NCBI RefSeq assembly: GCF_902167145.1
Contig: NC_050097.1
Location: forward strand, 167,802,923 to 167,866,922
Reading direction: 5' to 3'
Length of the DNA stretch: 64,000 nt
Source: Zea mays
Taxonomy: Eukaryota > Streptophyta > Magnoliopsida > Poales > Poaceae
Position 1 is the first letter of the stretch; the number at the start of each line of letters is the position of its first letter. Made by a program: the position numbers and the translations under genes. The notes below the pieces were generated by a model. The model made no database searches. It saw nothing but the letters and a program-made list of their open reading frames with translations, and had not been told where the DNA came from. Of the stretch, positions 10,577-22,435 are shown in pieces.

Positions 10577-11479
10577 TAAGTGGTATCAAAGTCGTGCTGA
10601 CTGTAGGACCGCTGACCTAGAGTAGCATTGGCCGTTTTAAGGACTTATTGATTATTACTTCACCCCATCCTTGATTCTGCTTCAAAATATTAGTCAGCTT
10701 GACTAATTCTATGTTGTTCTCCTATATGCCTCCTTGCCAAAAGTATTTTATTCTAGTATGGTCTATACTTCTCTCAATCTATTAGATCTGATCTCACTCT
10801 TATGCTTGCGACATCTTTGTTGATGCCCCCTGACCATGGCCTTTAGTCTTTTGGGACTCTTTCCTCATCCATTATTAAATTGCTAGTATTTGACCATCTC
10901 TATTCCATTTTGTTATTGACATGCTCGTATCCTTGCATTTTTAATACCCTTATCCCTTAATCTAAAGCACTTACCCTTGTACCTCTGCTACCTATTTAAA
11001 CATTTCAGTTTATATGTCCATGATCTTACTGTCTTTTGAGACCCTTTCCTATTCTATTGATAAGTCGCTATCTTTTTGGCAATTTGTACTTTCTTGGTTT
11101 TGGTATGCTCGTACCATTGGAATCTTGCATACTCTTATTTTTATATATGCTTACCTTTATGTCCCAATATCTGTTTGAAATATTTCAGTTAACATGCCCT
11201 TGACCACCCTTGTTTCCTAATGATCCATGAGTGATCATTTTATTTTGCGCACCTGTGGTAATCTCGTTGTTTCCTTGTAACCTCCTTCGGTAATGAATTT
11301 TTACTTCAACTCTTCTGTCGGAACCTCACTTATCTTATCCTTGATTGTTTTCTCCACCTTGCCATTTGGTGAGTCTTGCCTTGACTCTGTCCATGGATTA
11401 TGCTTTTCATCATTATCACATTTACCCTTATCACCTCTATATCTTACCTTGATGTTTATCTTATACTGGCCCTTTAAAA

Positions 11480-12860
11480 TCTCCTCTTTTCCATCTCAAT
11501 CTGAGCATTGTACTTTACCTACTGTTCCCTTGGTCGTATCCTCTTCCTCATCGCTTGTAAATCTTCAACTCCATCCTATGTTGTGTCTCTATTTAGCGTT
11601 GCCTTGACCTTTCCCATCTCTCGACCATACCTTGGTGATGACATTATGTCTGTTATCTAAAATCTCCAACTTGTCATCTCATTTCGGGAGTGGTATTCTA
11701 CTTATCTCGCCTTTTGGTCGTAACCTCATATTTGCCACGCGCCAGCCTGGCCTTAGCTTCATTCTTTGTTGTACTCGTACCCTTGGTTCCCTTAACTTCA
11801 TTCTTTATTGTACTCGTACCCTTGGTTCCCCTGCACTTTCACCTCTTCCCTTACGCCCTTGTCTGTTATCGCCTTTAACCCTTGTAATATATGTATCTTC
11901 ACCTAAATGCTTACCTTGAAATTATCCTTTAAAAGCCTCCCCTTCCTTTCAACCTAGTTTGAGAGTTGCGAGTTACCCATCTCTCCCTTGATTTCTTTTC
12001 ACTTCTTGTCGCCTTACAAGTTTTGTGTTAATTCCATCTCTTGCTATGTTTTTATTTGCTATCACCCTCACCTTGTCGTCCATCGATCTTGCCTGGATAC
12101 TCATCTTTATTCCTACTTCTTAAAAACCCCCTCTCTTCCACCTCAATTTCAGAGTGATAGTTTACCTATCGGGCCCTTGGACGTATCCTCTTCTTTTCCA
12201 CTTGCAGATCTTGTCTGAACTTCATCCTTTGTGGTACTTATATCCTTGGTTCTTATGCACATTTACTTCCTCTCTTACATTCTTGTTCGGTATCACCTTT
12301 AGCCCTTGTAATATTCATACCCTTACCTTCATGCTTACTTTGAACCTCCCTTTAAAAGCCTTCTCTTTTCCATCCTTGTTCGAGGATAATGTCTTACCTA
12401 TTTCGCCATTGACTGCTCCCCCTTCTTTGACGCCTTGCAAGTCTTGTCTAAAATACATCCTTTATTGTGTGTTTGTCCATTATCACCTTAACACTTGTCA
12501 TCCCTCGATTTTTACCTTGATGCTTATACTATACCTGCATTTTAAAGCTGCCTCTCCTATTTCATTTCAAGAGTGATGTCTTACCCGTCCCGCTCTTGTT
12601 CGTTCCCTATTTCTCTATCTCGTTGCAAGTCTTGTCTTAACTCGATCTTTTGGTGTGCCTTTATCTGTTACCTCATTTACCTTTGTCATCACTGGATCTT
12701 TCCATGATGCTTATCCTATGCCTACCTTTTGAAATATCATCTTTTCCATCTCGATTTGAGAATGGTGTTTTACCTATCCTGACCTTGGTTGCATTCTCTC
12801 CCTTGTCGGTTACAATCATTGCTTAAGCTCCATCCTTTATTATGCTCATGCCCCTAGCCT
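11480..12860 (+). repeat. Degenerate tandem repeats of about 200 bp, pyrimidine-rich
   Basis: Landmark words recur near 11,490, 11,665, 11,945, 12,135, 12,365, 12,555 and 12,750: a tttccatctc-like word, then gag(a)gtg, then ttacctat, then cttgcaagtcttgtct and catcctttattgtg. Spacing is about 175-280 bp. Units are heavily diverged and were placed by eye. Confidence 0.6.
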
Positions 12861-13174
12861 CCATGTCTTATTATTCCCCTTGCCTTTTGTTGGCCTTAGA
12901 GTAGTTTCCCTTTTTTAAGGAAAGTCCACCATTTAATTAAAAGGAACGTATATCAACGAGATGTTTGTTGATGTGTGCTCATGATGTTTGTCCTTCTACT
13001 ATGACTGATTTGCTTCTTTGGAATGAGTGTTGATGTGTTGTAGCCCTTGGACCGTAATGGAATCTGTTTACTAGGTGAGTGCCATAGAGTTAAGTAGTTG
13101 GGTTCTCCCCCTGCTCTCTCTAATCTGTCTATACTTACCGTTTCTCGTTATTCTTTCCTCTTGCACCTGTCCTT

Positions 13175-13474
13175 TTGGCAACCTCCAACTCCTCCAAATC
13201 AGTCAAGATCAGAGTCGGCAACATCTTCATCAAGTATGTATCAATGCTCTTGTTAAGGGGGTTAGCCGCTAACCCCAATGAAGACAATGCAATCAACATC
13301 AACCAACAAGATCAGATTGGCGCAGCGAAAGCGTGTGTGGGTCCTAACCCACAGGTCCAGGAGATCCTCAAGAATTGCATCAATCGGTCTCAAGCATCTG
13401 ATGGTCAAAGCAACCAATCCACAAGTCAAGCCGACGGAGTCAAAGTTGAGTTAGAAAAAGCTATGAAATACTAA
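13175..13474 (+). CDS. Short hypothetical ORF (99 codons) in non-autonomous element
   Basis: A 99-codon open frame with no domain I recognise. It is Gln/Asn/Ser-rich, and its last third is polar (QSNQSTSQADG). It sits just before the polypurine tract, where autonomous relatives have the end of pol. The stretch includes tgttaagggggttag, which also forms the polypurine tract at 13,529. It may be pol- or host-derived debris rather than a gene. Confidence 0.2.
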   Translation: MATSNSSKSVKIRVGNIFIKYVSMLLLRGLAANPNEDNAININQQDQIGAAKACVGPNPQVQEILKNCINRSQASDGQSNQSTSQADGVKVELEKAMKY

Positions 13475-13528
13475 TGAACCAATCTCATTTTCCTGCTAGC
13501 CTCTTCTTGAATCTCGAGGACGAGATTC

Positions 13529-13546
13529 TGTTAAGGGGGTTAGATT
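13529..13546 (+). other. Polypurine tract of the 3.5-kb-LTR element
   Basis: The stretch gttaagggggttagatt abuts the 3' LTR start at 13,547. A near copy (ttgttaagggggttag) lies at about 13,250. Confidence 0.65.
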
Positions 13547-16500
13547 TGTAACACCCTGAATTTGGGGGTATAAAATTTATTTTCTAATATCCACCAAATT
13601 CAGGTGTTACTCTCTCAGTTCTTCGCTTTCCTTTCTCTTTTCCCTAAAAATGGAGAATTATTTTGTTTTATATTAGCGTAAACCTAGTGGAATGAGCCCT
13701 AGAGGCACTTTGGTTGTTGCATTCATGCTGTTGCATGGTGTTTCTAAGTGCAAAATGTGTTTGAAACATGTTAACATATCTTATAGAAGCGCTCGGTAAA
13801 TTTTCATATTTTTCGGAATATTTTTCTATTTTCCGGAAACCAAAAACTATTTATTTGTGGAACTTAAAAATATTTTTAGAAATTCTAATTATGTTTTTTG
13901 AGTTCATTAGGTGCCAAAACATTTATAGGAATTTTTCTAGAATTTTTGAAAGCATATATAATATTTTAAGCACAAAATATGGATTTCTAGGCTTTTTTCG
14001 AATTTTAAAAATAGTAAAATCCGAATTTTAACCGAATTTTCATCTCATCCAAACCCTAGATATATATACATGTCCGGCTTCATCTCGTCGAGCCCGTTCC
14101 AGAACACAAAATGATTCCCCCAAATCCAATCCATAGCTCCCGGTATTGCTCGCCGAAGTTCGGGGCGGTTCCAACTCCGGCGACAACTCCGGCGTGCAAT
14201 TACTCCCAATCCGTGCATCGTCTGCCGAATCCGAGGGTACCGCTGCGTTCGTCTCGTCGAGGGCTTCGTCGCAGCGCGTTCGGTTCGTCGATTGGATCCC
14301 CGAATCTCTGGCAATCGACGGATTTGGCTTCGGCTCCGGCGAGGGTCTTCTTCCCCGGTGAGAAACCTCCATTGTTGCACCTAGGGTTTCTTCGTTTATT
14401 CGTTTTCCCGTCCGTGCAGAGCATCTCCCACTCTCCCCTCACGTTCCCCGGCGGCGGCGCCCTTCCCCCTCCGTTTCCCCTCCCCGGCGACGCCCCCTTT
14501 CCCCTCCCCGGCGGTGGCGGCGGTGGCCGATGGCGGCGCTCGCGCTCCCGCGCCCCACGCCCGCGCGCACCCCTCCCCGGGAGCGGTGGCCGCGCCCCTC
14601 GCGCCCCTCGCGCCCCATGCGGCCGCGCCCACCTCCGGCCGGCCCAACCTCGTCCTCCCCTGCGCAGCCCCCTCCCCTTCCTCTCCTCTCTCTTCCATGG
14701 ATGGGAGGAAGTAGAGAGGAAGAAGACGATGACAGTCTCGTAAATTTAGTCCGCGCGAATTACAGTATGGTTTAAAACATTCATAACTTTTGCGTTTTAA
14801 ATCCGATTCGATCCATTCAAGTTGCGTTAGATTCGTATTAAATTTATCTTAATTTAGATATATTTATCCCAATTTTTGCATATTTTATTTAATTTAGTTA
14901 AACGTTTGTCTAACCAGTGGCTACTAGAACGACGTTTCAATTTAAAAACCTAATTTAGGAATTCGATTTGTGCATTTATAAGTAGTTACCAATATGATTA
15001 ACCTTAACTGAAATGTTATTTATTAATAATTATTTAGTTTAATCACATTGTTTATTTATTAGTTTCGCATGTCGGTCCGCGCGTGCCGCGGTGCTGTTTC
15101 GCGCACGTCGTCGCGTGTCGTTCGCGAGTGTCGCGCGTGTTGTTCGCACGCGTTGTCGTGTGCCGTTCGCGTGTGTCGCGCGCCTTGCCGCGTGCCGTTC
15201 ACACGTATCGCGCGTTGTCCGCGCGCTAAGTCGTTTGTGTCCGCGCGTTGCGCACATCGTGTTTGCACGTCGTGCGTCGTTAATTCGTCTCGCTTAGAAT
15301 CGCTCATATTCATTAAGTTACTTGCTTAACTGTCAACTATTAAAATAGTAAGTTAGTCAAAACTAAGTAGTAGTATTAATTTACATTTAATTAATATCAA
15401 TTAATATAATTATGTTGAATTGGATGTTCTAATTAGTACTTGTTTAACGTAAACGCTCTAACCCCTCGACCGTAGCTTCGACTATCGTGGTTCTTTTTCT
15501 CGCATAACTGTAGAAGCGCTCTCTATTTTATATTGCTCGCTTTTATAATATTTTATCTTGTATGGTGTAATGTTCTTATGCAAGTATATGTTTGTTTGTG
15601 CCTGTTTGTATTCGCTGTGCGTCGCGAATAGACTGCGATCCATTTCCGAGCTTCGAGGAATCGACGGTCAAGCTTCGGCGACCAAGTGATCTAGCTCTTT
15701 GGGTTCCACGAAGTTGAATACCCTGAGCATCTATTTGGTGAAGGCAAGTGTCCTCTGACCCATTATGTCCTATCTATTTATAATTCACTGTCCTGCACTA
15801 CTTAATTGAAACCTAAGGATTTACTAGTTTTCTATTTACCTTGTCCTTGATTTACCTTTTGGGTTACTATGGTTAGCTACATGCTAGCGCTTTACTTTAA
15901 TCAATGAACATGATGAGATACAATGATGATACTATGATTTTATTCTGGATATGATGATATACTTGTGGTATTTAAGGGGACTCGGGCTGTTTCCCGAGTA
16001 CCTCTCCGTAAGGACCTGTTCGTTGAGAGACCACCCGGGATAACAGTGCAACCATGAGGGTGAAATAGGATGCCCTTAGCTAATTAATTAGAGGAACTAG
16101 AGGTGTAGTCGCTTCGCCGTCGTGCCGTTAATGGGGTCCAGGCACAGTGCTTGCTCTGCCGAGGCTGGGTGCCGAGGTTCTTTCGTTTTGCTTTTGTTAG
16201 TCACCCTCCTGCGGGGAGGAGTACTGTGTTTATCAAACTGGAGAAACCTAACGGGCGGCTATGACCTTTAGGGAATCTTTGTAAAAGCTACGTAGTGATA
16301 CCCGGCCGGACCACCTAGGAAGTGATCAATGGGGAGTCATGATCCCCGGGCAAAACGGGAATCACGGCTCATGGGTAAAGTGTGCGACCTCTGCAGAGGG
16401 TAATGAAACTGATATATCAGTCGTGCTCACGGTTAAGAGTAGCCTTGGGATCCTCTTTGATTAGAGATACAAATGATCTGAGATACAATGGTTCTATTTA

Positions 16501-17053
16501 TTATTTTGGTTCGATGACGATAATGATGTTCCTCGATGAGGAAATGATTCACGGGTTGGTTATATGATAAAACTTGGCTTCCACTAATAATAAATACCTG
16601 ACCAACTAAAAGCAACTGCTTGAGCTTAACCCCACATAAAGCTAGTCCACCTCAGCCAAACGGGACATTTGCTGAGTACGTTGATGTGTACTCACCCTTG
16701 CTTTCACAAAACACCAGGTTGCCTTTGGTGCAATCTATGCTCAGGTAAAGAAGAAGGCGTCGAGGTGGATCTCCAAGAGTTCCAGGACGTCGATGAGTTC
16801 GAGGATTAGGCTAGCGACCTCCCCCAGTCAGCTGCCTGTGGTGGGTTGTTTACGTTGGCTACGTTTCGATTATGTGTACTTTGATTTATATTATGTAAAT
16901 GACTCTAGTCTGTAATATTATTACTTACTCTTTATTGTAATTCGAAGCATTGTGCTATGATGAGTCATTTATGTAATCGCTGTGTACGTGAATTTCTGAT
17001 CCTGGCACGTACATGGTTCGCATTCGGTTTGCCTTCTGAAACCGGGTGTGACA
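13547..17053 (+). repeat. 3' LTR of the 3.5-kb-LTR element
   Basis: It is 3,507 bp, TGTAACACCCTGAATTTGGG to GGTGTGACA, nearly identical to the 5' copy. It is followed by the atcgc duplication, and element A then resumes with GACCTGGAG. Confidence 0.92.
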
Positions 17054-17058
17054 ATCGC

Positions 17059-19053
17059 CGACCTGGAGAGCCTCTCCAAGGAGGCGCCAGATGCAAAGCG
17101 CCATGCTGGCAACTTTGAGCCAGCTGAGACGGTTAAGTCCGTCCCTCTCGACCCCAGCAACGACGCCTCCAAGCAGATCTGGATCGGCTCCGAGCTCAAC
17201 CCCAAATAGAAAGCAGTGCTCGTCGACTTTCTCCGCGCGAACGTCGAAGTTTTTGCGTGGAGTCCCTCGGACATGCCTGGCATACCGAGGGATGTCGCCG
17301 AGCACTCGGTGGATATCCGAGCTGGGGCCCGACCCGTGAAGCAGCCTCTGCGCCGATTCGACGAAGAAAAGCGCAGAGCCATAGGCGAGGAGATCCACAA
17401 GCTGATGGTTGCAGGGTTCATCAAAGAGTATTCCATCCCGAATGGCTTGCCAACCCTGTGCTTGTGAGAAAGAAAGGAGGGAAATGGCGGATGTGTGTAG
17501 ACTACACTGGTCTAAACAAAACATGTCCGAAAGTTCCCTACCCTCTGCCTCGCATCGATCAAATCATGGATTCCACTGCGGGGTGCGAAACCCTGTCTTT
17601 CCTCGATGCCTACTCAGGGTATCACCAAATCAGGATGAAAGAGTCCGACCAGCTCGCGACTTCTTTCATCACACCCTTTGGCATGTACTGCTACGTTACT
17701 ATGCCATTCGGTTTGAGGAATGCGGGTGCGACATACCAAAGGTGCATGAACCACGTGTTCAGAGAGCACATTGGTCGAACGGTCGAGGCTTACATTGATG
17801 ACATCGTAGTCAAGACGAGGAAAGCCTTCGACCTCCTCTCTGACCTTGAAACAACATTCCGATGTCTCAAGGCGAAAGGCGTAAAACTCAACCCCGAGAA
17901 GTGTGTCTTCGGAGTCCCCCGAGGCATGCTCCTGGGGTTCATCGTCTCCGAGCGGGGCATCGAGGCCAACCCGGAGAAAATCGCAGCCATCACCAACATG
18001 GGGCCCATCAAGGACTTGAAAGGAGTACAGAGGGTCATGGGATGCCTTGCGGCTCTAAGCCATTTCATCTCGTGCCTCGGTGAAAGAGGCCTGCCTCTGT
18101 ACCGCCTCCTGAGGAAGACCGAGCGCTTCACTTGGACCTCCGAGGCCGAGGAAGCCCTCGGGAACCTAAAGGCGCTCCTTACAAGTGCGCCCATCTTGGT
18201 ACCCCCCGCTGTCGGAGAAGCCCTCTTGATCTACGTCGCCGCTACCACTCAGGTGGTCAGCGCCGCGATCGTGGTCGAGAGACGAGAAGAGGGGCACGCA
18301 TTGCCCGTCCAGAGGCCGGTCTACTTCATTAGTGAGGTACTGTTCGAGACCAAAATCTGCTACCCACAAATTCAGAAGCTACTGTACGCGGTAATTCTGA
18401 CGCGACGAAAGTTGCGACACTACTTCGAGTCTCATCCGGTGACTGTGGTGTCATCCTTTCCCCTGGGAGAGATCATCCAGTGCCGAGAGGCCTCGGGTAG
18501 GATTGCAAAGTGGGCGGTGGAGATCATGGGCGAGACAATCTCGTTCGCTCCTCGGAAGGCGATCAAGAACCAAGTCTTGGTGGACTTTGTGGCTGAATGG
18601 GTCGACACCCAGCTTCGAGCAGCTCCGATCCAACCGGAACTCTGGACCATGTTTTTCGATGGGTCGCTGATGAAAACAGGAGCGGGCGCGGGCCTGCTCT
18701 TCATCTCACCCCTCGGGAAGCACCTCCGCTACGTGATGCGCCTCCATTTCCCGGCATCCAACAATGTGGCCGAGTGCGAGGCTCTGGTTAACGGGTTGTG
18801 CATCTCCATCGAGCTAGGGGTCCGACGCCTCGACGCTCGTGGCGACTCGCAGCTTGTCATCGACCAAGTCATGAAGAACTCCCACTGCCGCGACCCGAAG
18901 ATGGAGGCCTACCGCGATGAGGTTCGGCGCCTGGAGGACAAGTTCTACGGGCTCGAGCTCAACCACATCGCCCGACGATACAACGAGACTGCGGACGAGC
19001 TGGCTAAGATAGCCTCGGGGCGAAAAACGGCCCCCCCGGACGTCTTCTCCTGA
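17059..19053 (+). pseudogene. Element A pol: reverse transcriptase and RNase H (broken)
   Basis: The region continues the protease frame after the insertion. TAG at 17,207-17,209 is shared with B. A one-base loss near 17,428 (agag-tatt against agaggtatt in B) shifts the frame. From there the frame is open to TGA at 19,051. RT motifs are visible: FLDAYSGYHQI, FGLRNAGATYQRCM and the catalytic YIDD at 17,791-17,802. An RNase H connection region follows. A second RNase H-like domain begins FDGSLMKTGAGAGLLF, of the kind described as an extra RNase H in the Tat lineage. The product would copy element RNA into DNA, but this copy cannot make it intact. Confidence 0.88.
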
Positions 19054-20139
19054 GACCTACATCAACCCTCAGTCAAGACCGACGACACGCCCAAGCCCGA
19101 GAAGGTCTCGGCCCTGCCCGAGGCGCCCTCAGCTCAGCCCGAGGCACCCTCGGCCCCCGAGGGTGAGGCACTGCGCGTCGAGGAAGAGCGGAATGGGGTC
19201 ACGCCTAATCGAAACTGGCAGACCCCGTACCTGCAATATCTCCACCGAGGAGAGCTACCCCTCGACAGTGCCGAAGCTCGGTGACTGGCGCGGCACGCCA
19301 AGTCGTTTGTCATGATGGGTGACGGGAAGGAGCTCTACCACCGCAGCCCCTCAGGCATCCTCCAGCGATGCATATCCATCGCCGAAGGTCAGGAGTTATT
19401 ACAAGAAATACACTCGGGGGCTTGCGGTCACCACGCAGCACCTCGAGCCCTTGTTGGAAATGCTTTCTGACAGGGTTTCTACTGGCCAACCGCGGTGGCT
19501 GATGCCACTAGGATTGTACGCAACTGCCAAGGGTGTCAATTCTACGCAAGGCAGACGCACCTGCCCGCTCAGGCCCTGCAAACGATACCCATCACCTAGT
19601 CGTTTGCTGTGTGGGGTCTAGACCTCATCGGTCCCTTGCAGAAGGCACCCGGGGGCTACACGCACCTACTGGTCGCCATCGACAAATTCTCCAAGTGGAT
19701 CGAGGTCCGACCCCTAAACAGCATCAGGTCCGAACAGGCGGTGGCGTTCTTCACCAACATCATTCATCGCTTTGGGGTCCCAAACTCCATCATCACCGAC
19801 AACGGCACCCAGTTCACCAGCAGAAAGTTCCTGGACTTCTGCGAGGATCACCACATCCAGGTGGACTGGGCCGCCGTAGCTCACCCCATGACGAATGGGC
19901 AAGTAGAGCGTGCCAACGGCATGATTCTGCAAGGACTCAAGCCGCGGATCTACAACGACCTCAACAAATTCGGCAGGCGATGGATGAAAGAACTCCCCTC
20001 GGTGGTCTGGAGCCTTAGGACGACGCCAAGCCGAGCCACGGGCTTCACGCTGTTCTTTCTAGTCTATGGGGCCGAGGCTATCCTGCCCATAGACTTAGAA
20101 TACGGTTCCGCGAGGACGAGGGCGTACGATGACCGAAGC
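19054..20139 (+). pseudogene. Element A pol: integrase (truncated)
   Basis: It is in the same frame as RT. An H2C2-type zinc-binding region comes first (about 19,420-19,560: HHAA..., CQGCQF). The DDE core follows: Asp at 19,621 (GLDLIGP), Asp at 19,798 (ITDNGTQF) and Glu at 19,906 (QVERANG). TGA at 19,282-19,284 (also in B), a TGA at about 19,467 and a TAG at about 19,597 interrupt it. After AYDDRS, at about 20,139, similarity to B jumps to B position about 43,833, so the integrase C-terminus is deleted. Confidence 0.85.
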
Positions 20140-21009
20140 AATGAACAGGACACCGGCACTCAAGGTGCCATTACAAATGGAACTCCGGTTCCGCCCCCGC
20201 AGGTACGAACAACCCCCCACATTGGAGGGCCTGCGGGGCGACAAAACCCCAGGTGGCTCGTCGACGCCCACTCCGGCAGCAGCGACAACGACCTCCGCTC
20301 CGGGCGGCCAAACAACAGCAGCGATGACCTCAGGGCAGACGCTGCTGCGATAAGGTCCTCGCCCATGTCCCCACTCGAGGGGCGAGGACAAGCTATCAAA
20401 GCCAAAGAGCTGGAGGCCCGGGGCGCGGATGGTGGCGGTGATCCCGTCGGCGACGAGGACTTCTTCAGCCGCCACCACCTCAGCACCAACGACGGTAGCC
20501 GTCTGCCCACTGGCAGATCCCCACTCGAGTCCTCCCGGACGGGCGAACACCGACCTTCGCGCAGGGGCGTCGTACCGGAGCAAAGGCAGGACAGCCCAAG
20601 AACACGAACACCACCCTAGCAGCGCGCGACGTCTTGGGCGGTCCCCCGGTGCGCGCGGCGCGACAGCCGCCTGTACGACGCGCAGATAGCCGCACTCCGC
20701 CCAGCGGTGGAAGGCAGCACCGGAAGCTGCGCCAGAGCCAGCTGAGCCAGCGAGCCCGACACGCTGAAGCTGACGACGCTCGCGGCCGACCAACCCCGCG
20801 TTGTTGAAGTCCGCTCCTTCCGCTAGGCCGGTGAGCGCCCTCTCCCCTGAATGCTGAAGGAGAGGGTGACCCACGAACCCGTGTGGGAGGTAGAGCTCCG
20901 GCTCAGCCTGGCCTCCGCCCCAGCCAGGATGATGAAGATCCTTGAAGTTGAGGGCGGGGCAGAGGCCGCAGCCCGGCTCGCTTCTCCCCACCATCAAACT
21001 GGTGGTCAC
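20095..21009 (-). CDS. Antisense open frame in A, hypothetical (304 codons)
   Basis: A minus-strand frame of 304 codons lies between the truncated integrase and the 3' LTR. Parts recur in B on the same strand (43,800-44,324 and 44,255-44,920), with phrases such as LYLPHG, LQHSGERALTGLAEGA and NRSSICNGTLSA. Its C-terminal end overlaps the integrase remnant and crosses the deletion junction, so it cannot be native as it stands. Extra antisense ORFs are known in Tat elements. The region is GC-rich and long open frames arise there easily, so coding status is uncertain. Confidence 0.25.
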   Translation of the reverse strand: MTTSLMVGRSEPGCGLCPALNFKDLHHPGWGGGQAEPELYLPHGFVGHPLLQHSGERALTGLAEGADFNNAGLVGRERRQLQRVGLAGSAGSGAASGAAFHRWAECGYLRVVQAAVAPRAPGDRPRRRALLGWCSCSWAVLPLLRYDAPARRSVFARPGGLEWGSASGQTATVVGAEVVAAEEVLVADGITATIRAPGLQLFGFDSLSSPLEWGHGRGPYRSSVCPEVIAAVVWPPGAEVVVAAAGVGVDEPPGVLSPRRPSNVGGCSYLRGRNRSSICNGTLSAGVLFIASVIVRPRPRGTVF

Positions 21010-22124
21010 CGTCTTGGGTGAATATCAGCGAGGGGATGCAGCCGGGCTGCCTGATGAAAATCCTTGAAGCCGAACGATGGCTGAAAGGTACCAACTTCCG
21101 CGAAGTTGCGTTCCTCCAACAGCGACAAGACGAAAGCAACGCGAGCGCTCCCCATCCGAGGGCTCGGAAGGTGGAAGGGCGCGATGCATGAGGAGAGTGC
21201 GAAGACATGGTTGTCATCCAAGGGGGTTGCCCTACTTTTAAAGACGACTCTCCCCACTTGCGTCCTCAGCCGTTGCGGACTGAGTCTTCACCAACACGCT
21301 CCAAGGTCTTCCCCCTATGACACGGGGGCTGGGTCCCACGCGTCATGTAAGATGGCCCAGGACAGAAGAGGCCAAACCGCCGCGCGCGGTGCGCGTAACT
21401 GCCCAACGGTTACAAGCGCTCCTCCACTTTCGCCCAGACCAGCGGGTGAAAGGGCGGACCGCCATGCAGGCGGCATGCAACTGCACCAAGGGGGCGCACC
21501 CTTTCGACTTCGACGCGTCCAGCGTGGGGGGCCAGGCCCACACGTCATGTAACCGGCGCGCCGGTTACTACATGCGAGAAACTGCACCGCCACTTGCGCC
21601 ATTACTGCGCCTTCTCGACTGCGGAACCAGTGACGTGACTCGAGGTGACCCTGCGCACGACCCAACAGTGTCAACCGAGCACATCGGTCATGGGTCAGTC
21701 AGCCGCGGGAGAAGGCGCGACGGTCGATATGGCCAAAAGTGGGCCGGCAGTAATGGCGGTGGCAGACGGGCGGAAGCAGTAGTCAAGTCGTCTACAGGCT
21801 CACGTCCCCTCCGGGGATAGCATGAGAGCCCTCTCCCACGGCGTGAACACGACGCGCCCGTGTCCCGTTCCTCGAACGGCTCGCGCACGCACAACGGCTG
21901 CCCCGCAAACCACTCGTCTCGTTGCGTCAACTCTGCGGCAGGACAGGCGGCACCTTTGGTAGGCGAAGCAGGCGACGATTCACCTCCGCCATAATGACCG
22001 TGTCAAAAAAGGTGCGCCACGTCATTCAATTTTGTATCCTTTTCCTCTTCCTCTTTCTCTCTCTTGCTACAGGGACCGAGAAAGGGGATACTCTGAAAGG
22101 GATCCTTCTCCGCGAAGGAAGCGG
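21010..22124 (+). other. Element A, non-coding 3' region
   Basis: GC-rich sequence aligns with 44,920-45,840 of B. A pyrimidine tract (cttttcctcttcctctttct, about 22,038) is shared with B at about 45,763. No feature beyond that shared tract is recognised. Confidence 0.6.
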
Positions 22125-22435
22125 GCCCCACGCCTACTACTGATCAGGGGTTCGTAGGCTGGCCCCTCGGAAGGGTTCGACAACCGTCTCAGAGCACTCG
22201 GGCCCCGCGCCTACTACTGATCAGGGGTTCGTAGGCTGGCCCCTCGGAAGGTTTCGATAGCCGCCTCAGAGCACTCGGGCTCCGCGCCCACCATTGGTCA
22301 GAGGTTCGAAGGCTGGCCCCTCGGATGGGTTCGACAGCCGCCTCAAACCACTCGGGCTCTGCGCCCACTACTGATCAGGGGTTCGTAGGCTGGCCCCCGA
22401 AGGGTTCGACAGCCGCCTCAGAGCACGCAGAGCGA
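22125..22435 (+). repeat. 77-bp minisatellite, four copies
   Basis: The word ctactactgatcaggggttc and its variants recur at 22,134, 22,211, 22,288 and 22,365, an exact 77-bp period. B has only two copies at the same place (45,863 and 45,940). Confidence 0.9.

Larger units (their letters stand above)
10577..13546 (+). other. Internal region without gag or pol
   Basis: A primer site tggtatcaaagtc (10,581-10,593), similar to initiator-tRNA-Met sites, follows the LTR. From about 10,700 to 12,900 the strand is strongly pyrimidine-rich. From about 11,480 it is made of degenerate repeats of about 175-280 bp, with landmarks such as ttttccatctc...gag...ttacctat. A short ORF lies at 13,175-13,474, and a G-run tract precedes the 3' LTR. 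Confidence 0.7.
7081..17053 (+). mobile_element. Non-autonomous Gypsy-type element with 3.5-kb LTRs (Prem1/Xilon/Tekay-like)
   Basis: It has LTRs of 3,496 and 3,507 bp that begin TGTAACACCC and end CCGGGTGTGACA. The target duplication atcgc is perfect (7,076-7,080 and 17,054-17,058), and B has the unoccupied site at 39,144. The internal region (10,577-13,546, 2,970 bp) encodes no recognisable gag or pol. The LTR pair differs by about 1.1% by hand count (roughly 40 changes plus small indels), making it the youngest datable insertion here. LTR length and termini suggest the Del/Tekay group. Mobilisation must have relied on proteins from another element. Confidence 0.9.

Noticed and set aside
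11293..12576. Leu/Phe/Pro-rich frames in the pyrimidine-rich internal region
   Set aside because: C/T-rich sequence gives few stops in these frames. The repeats are too degenerate, and no frame is kept between units.
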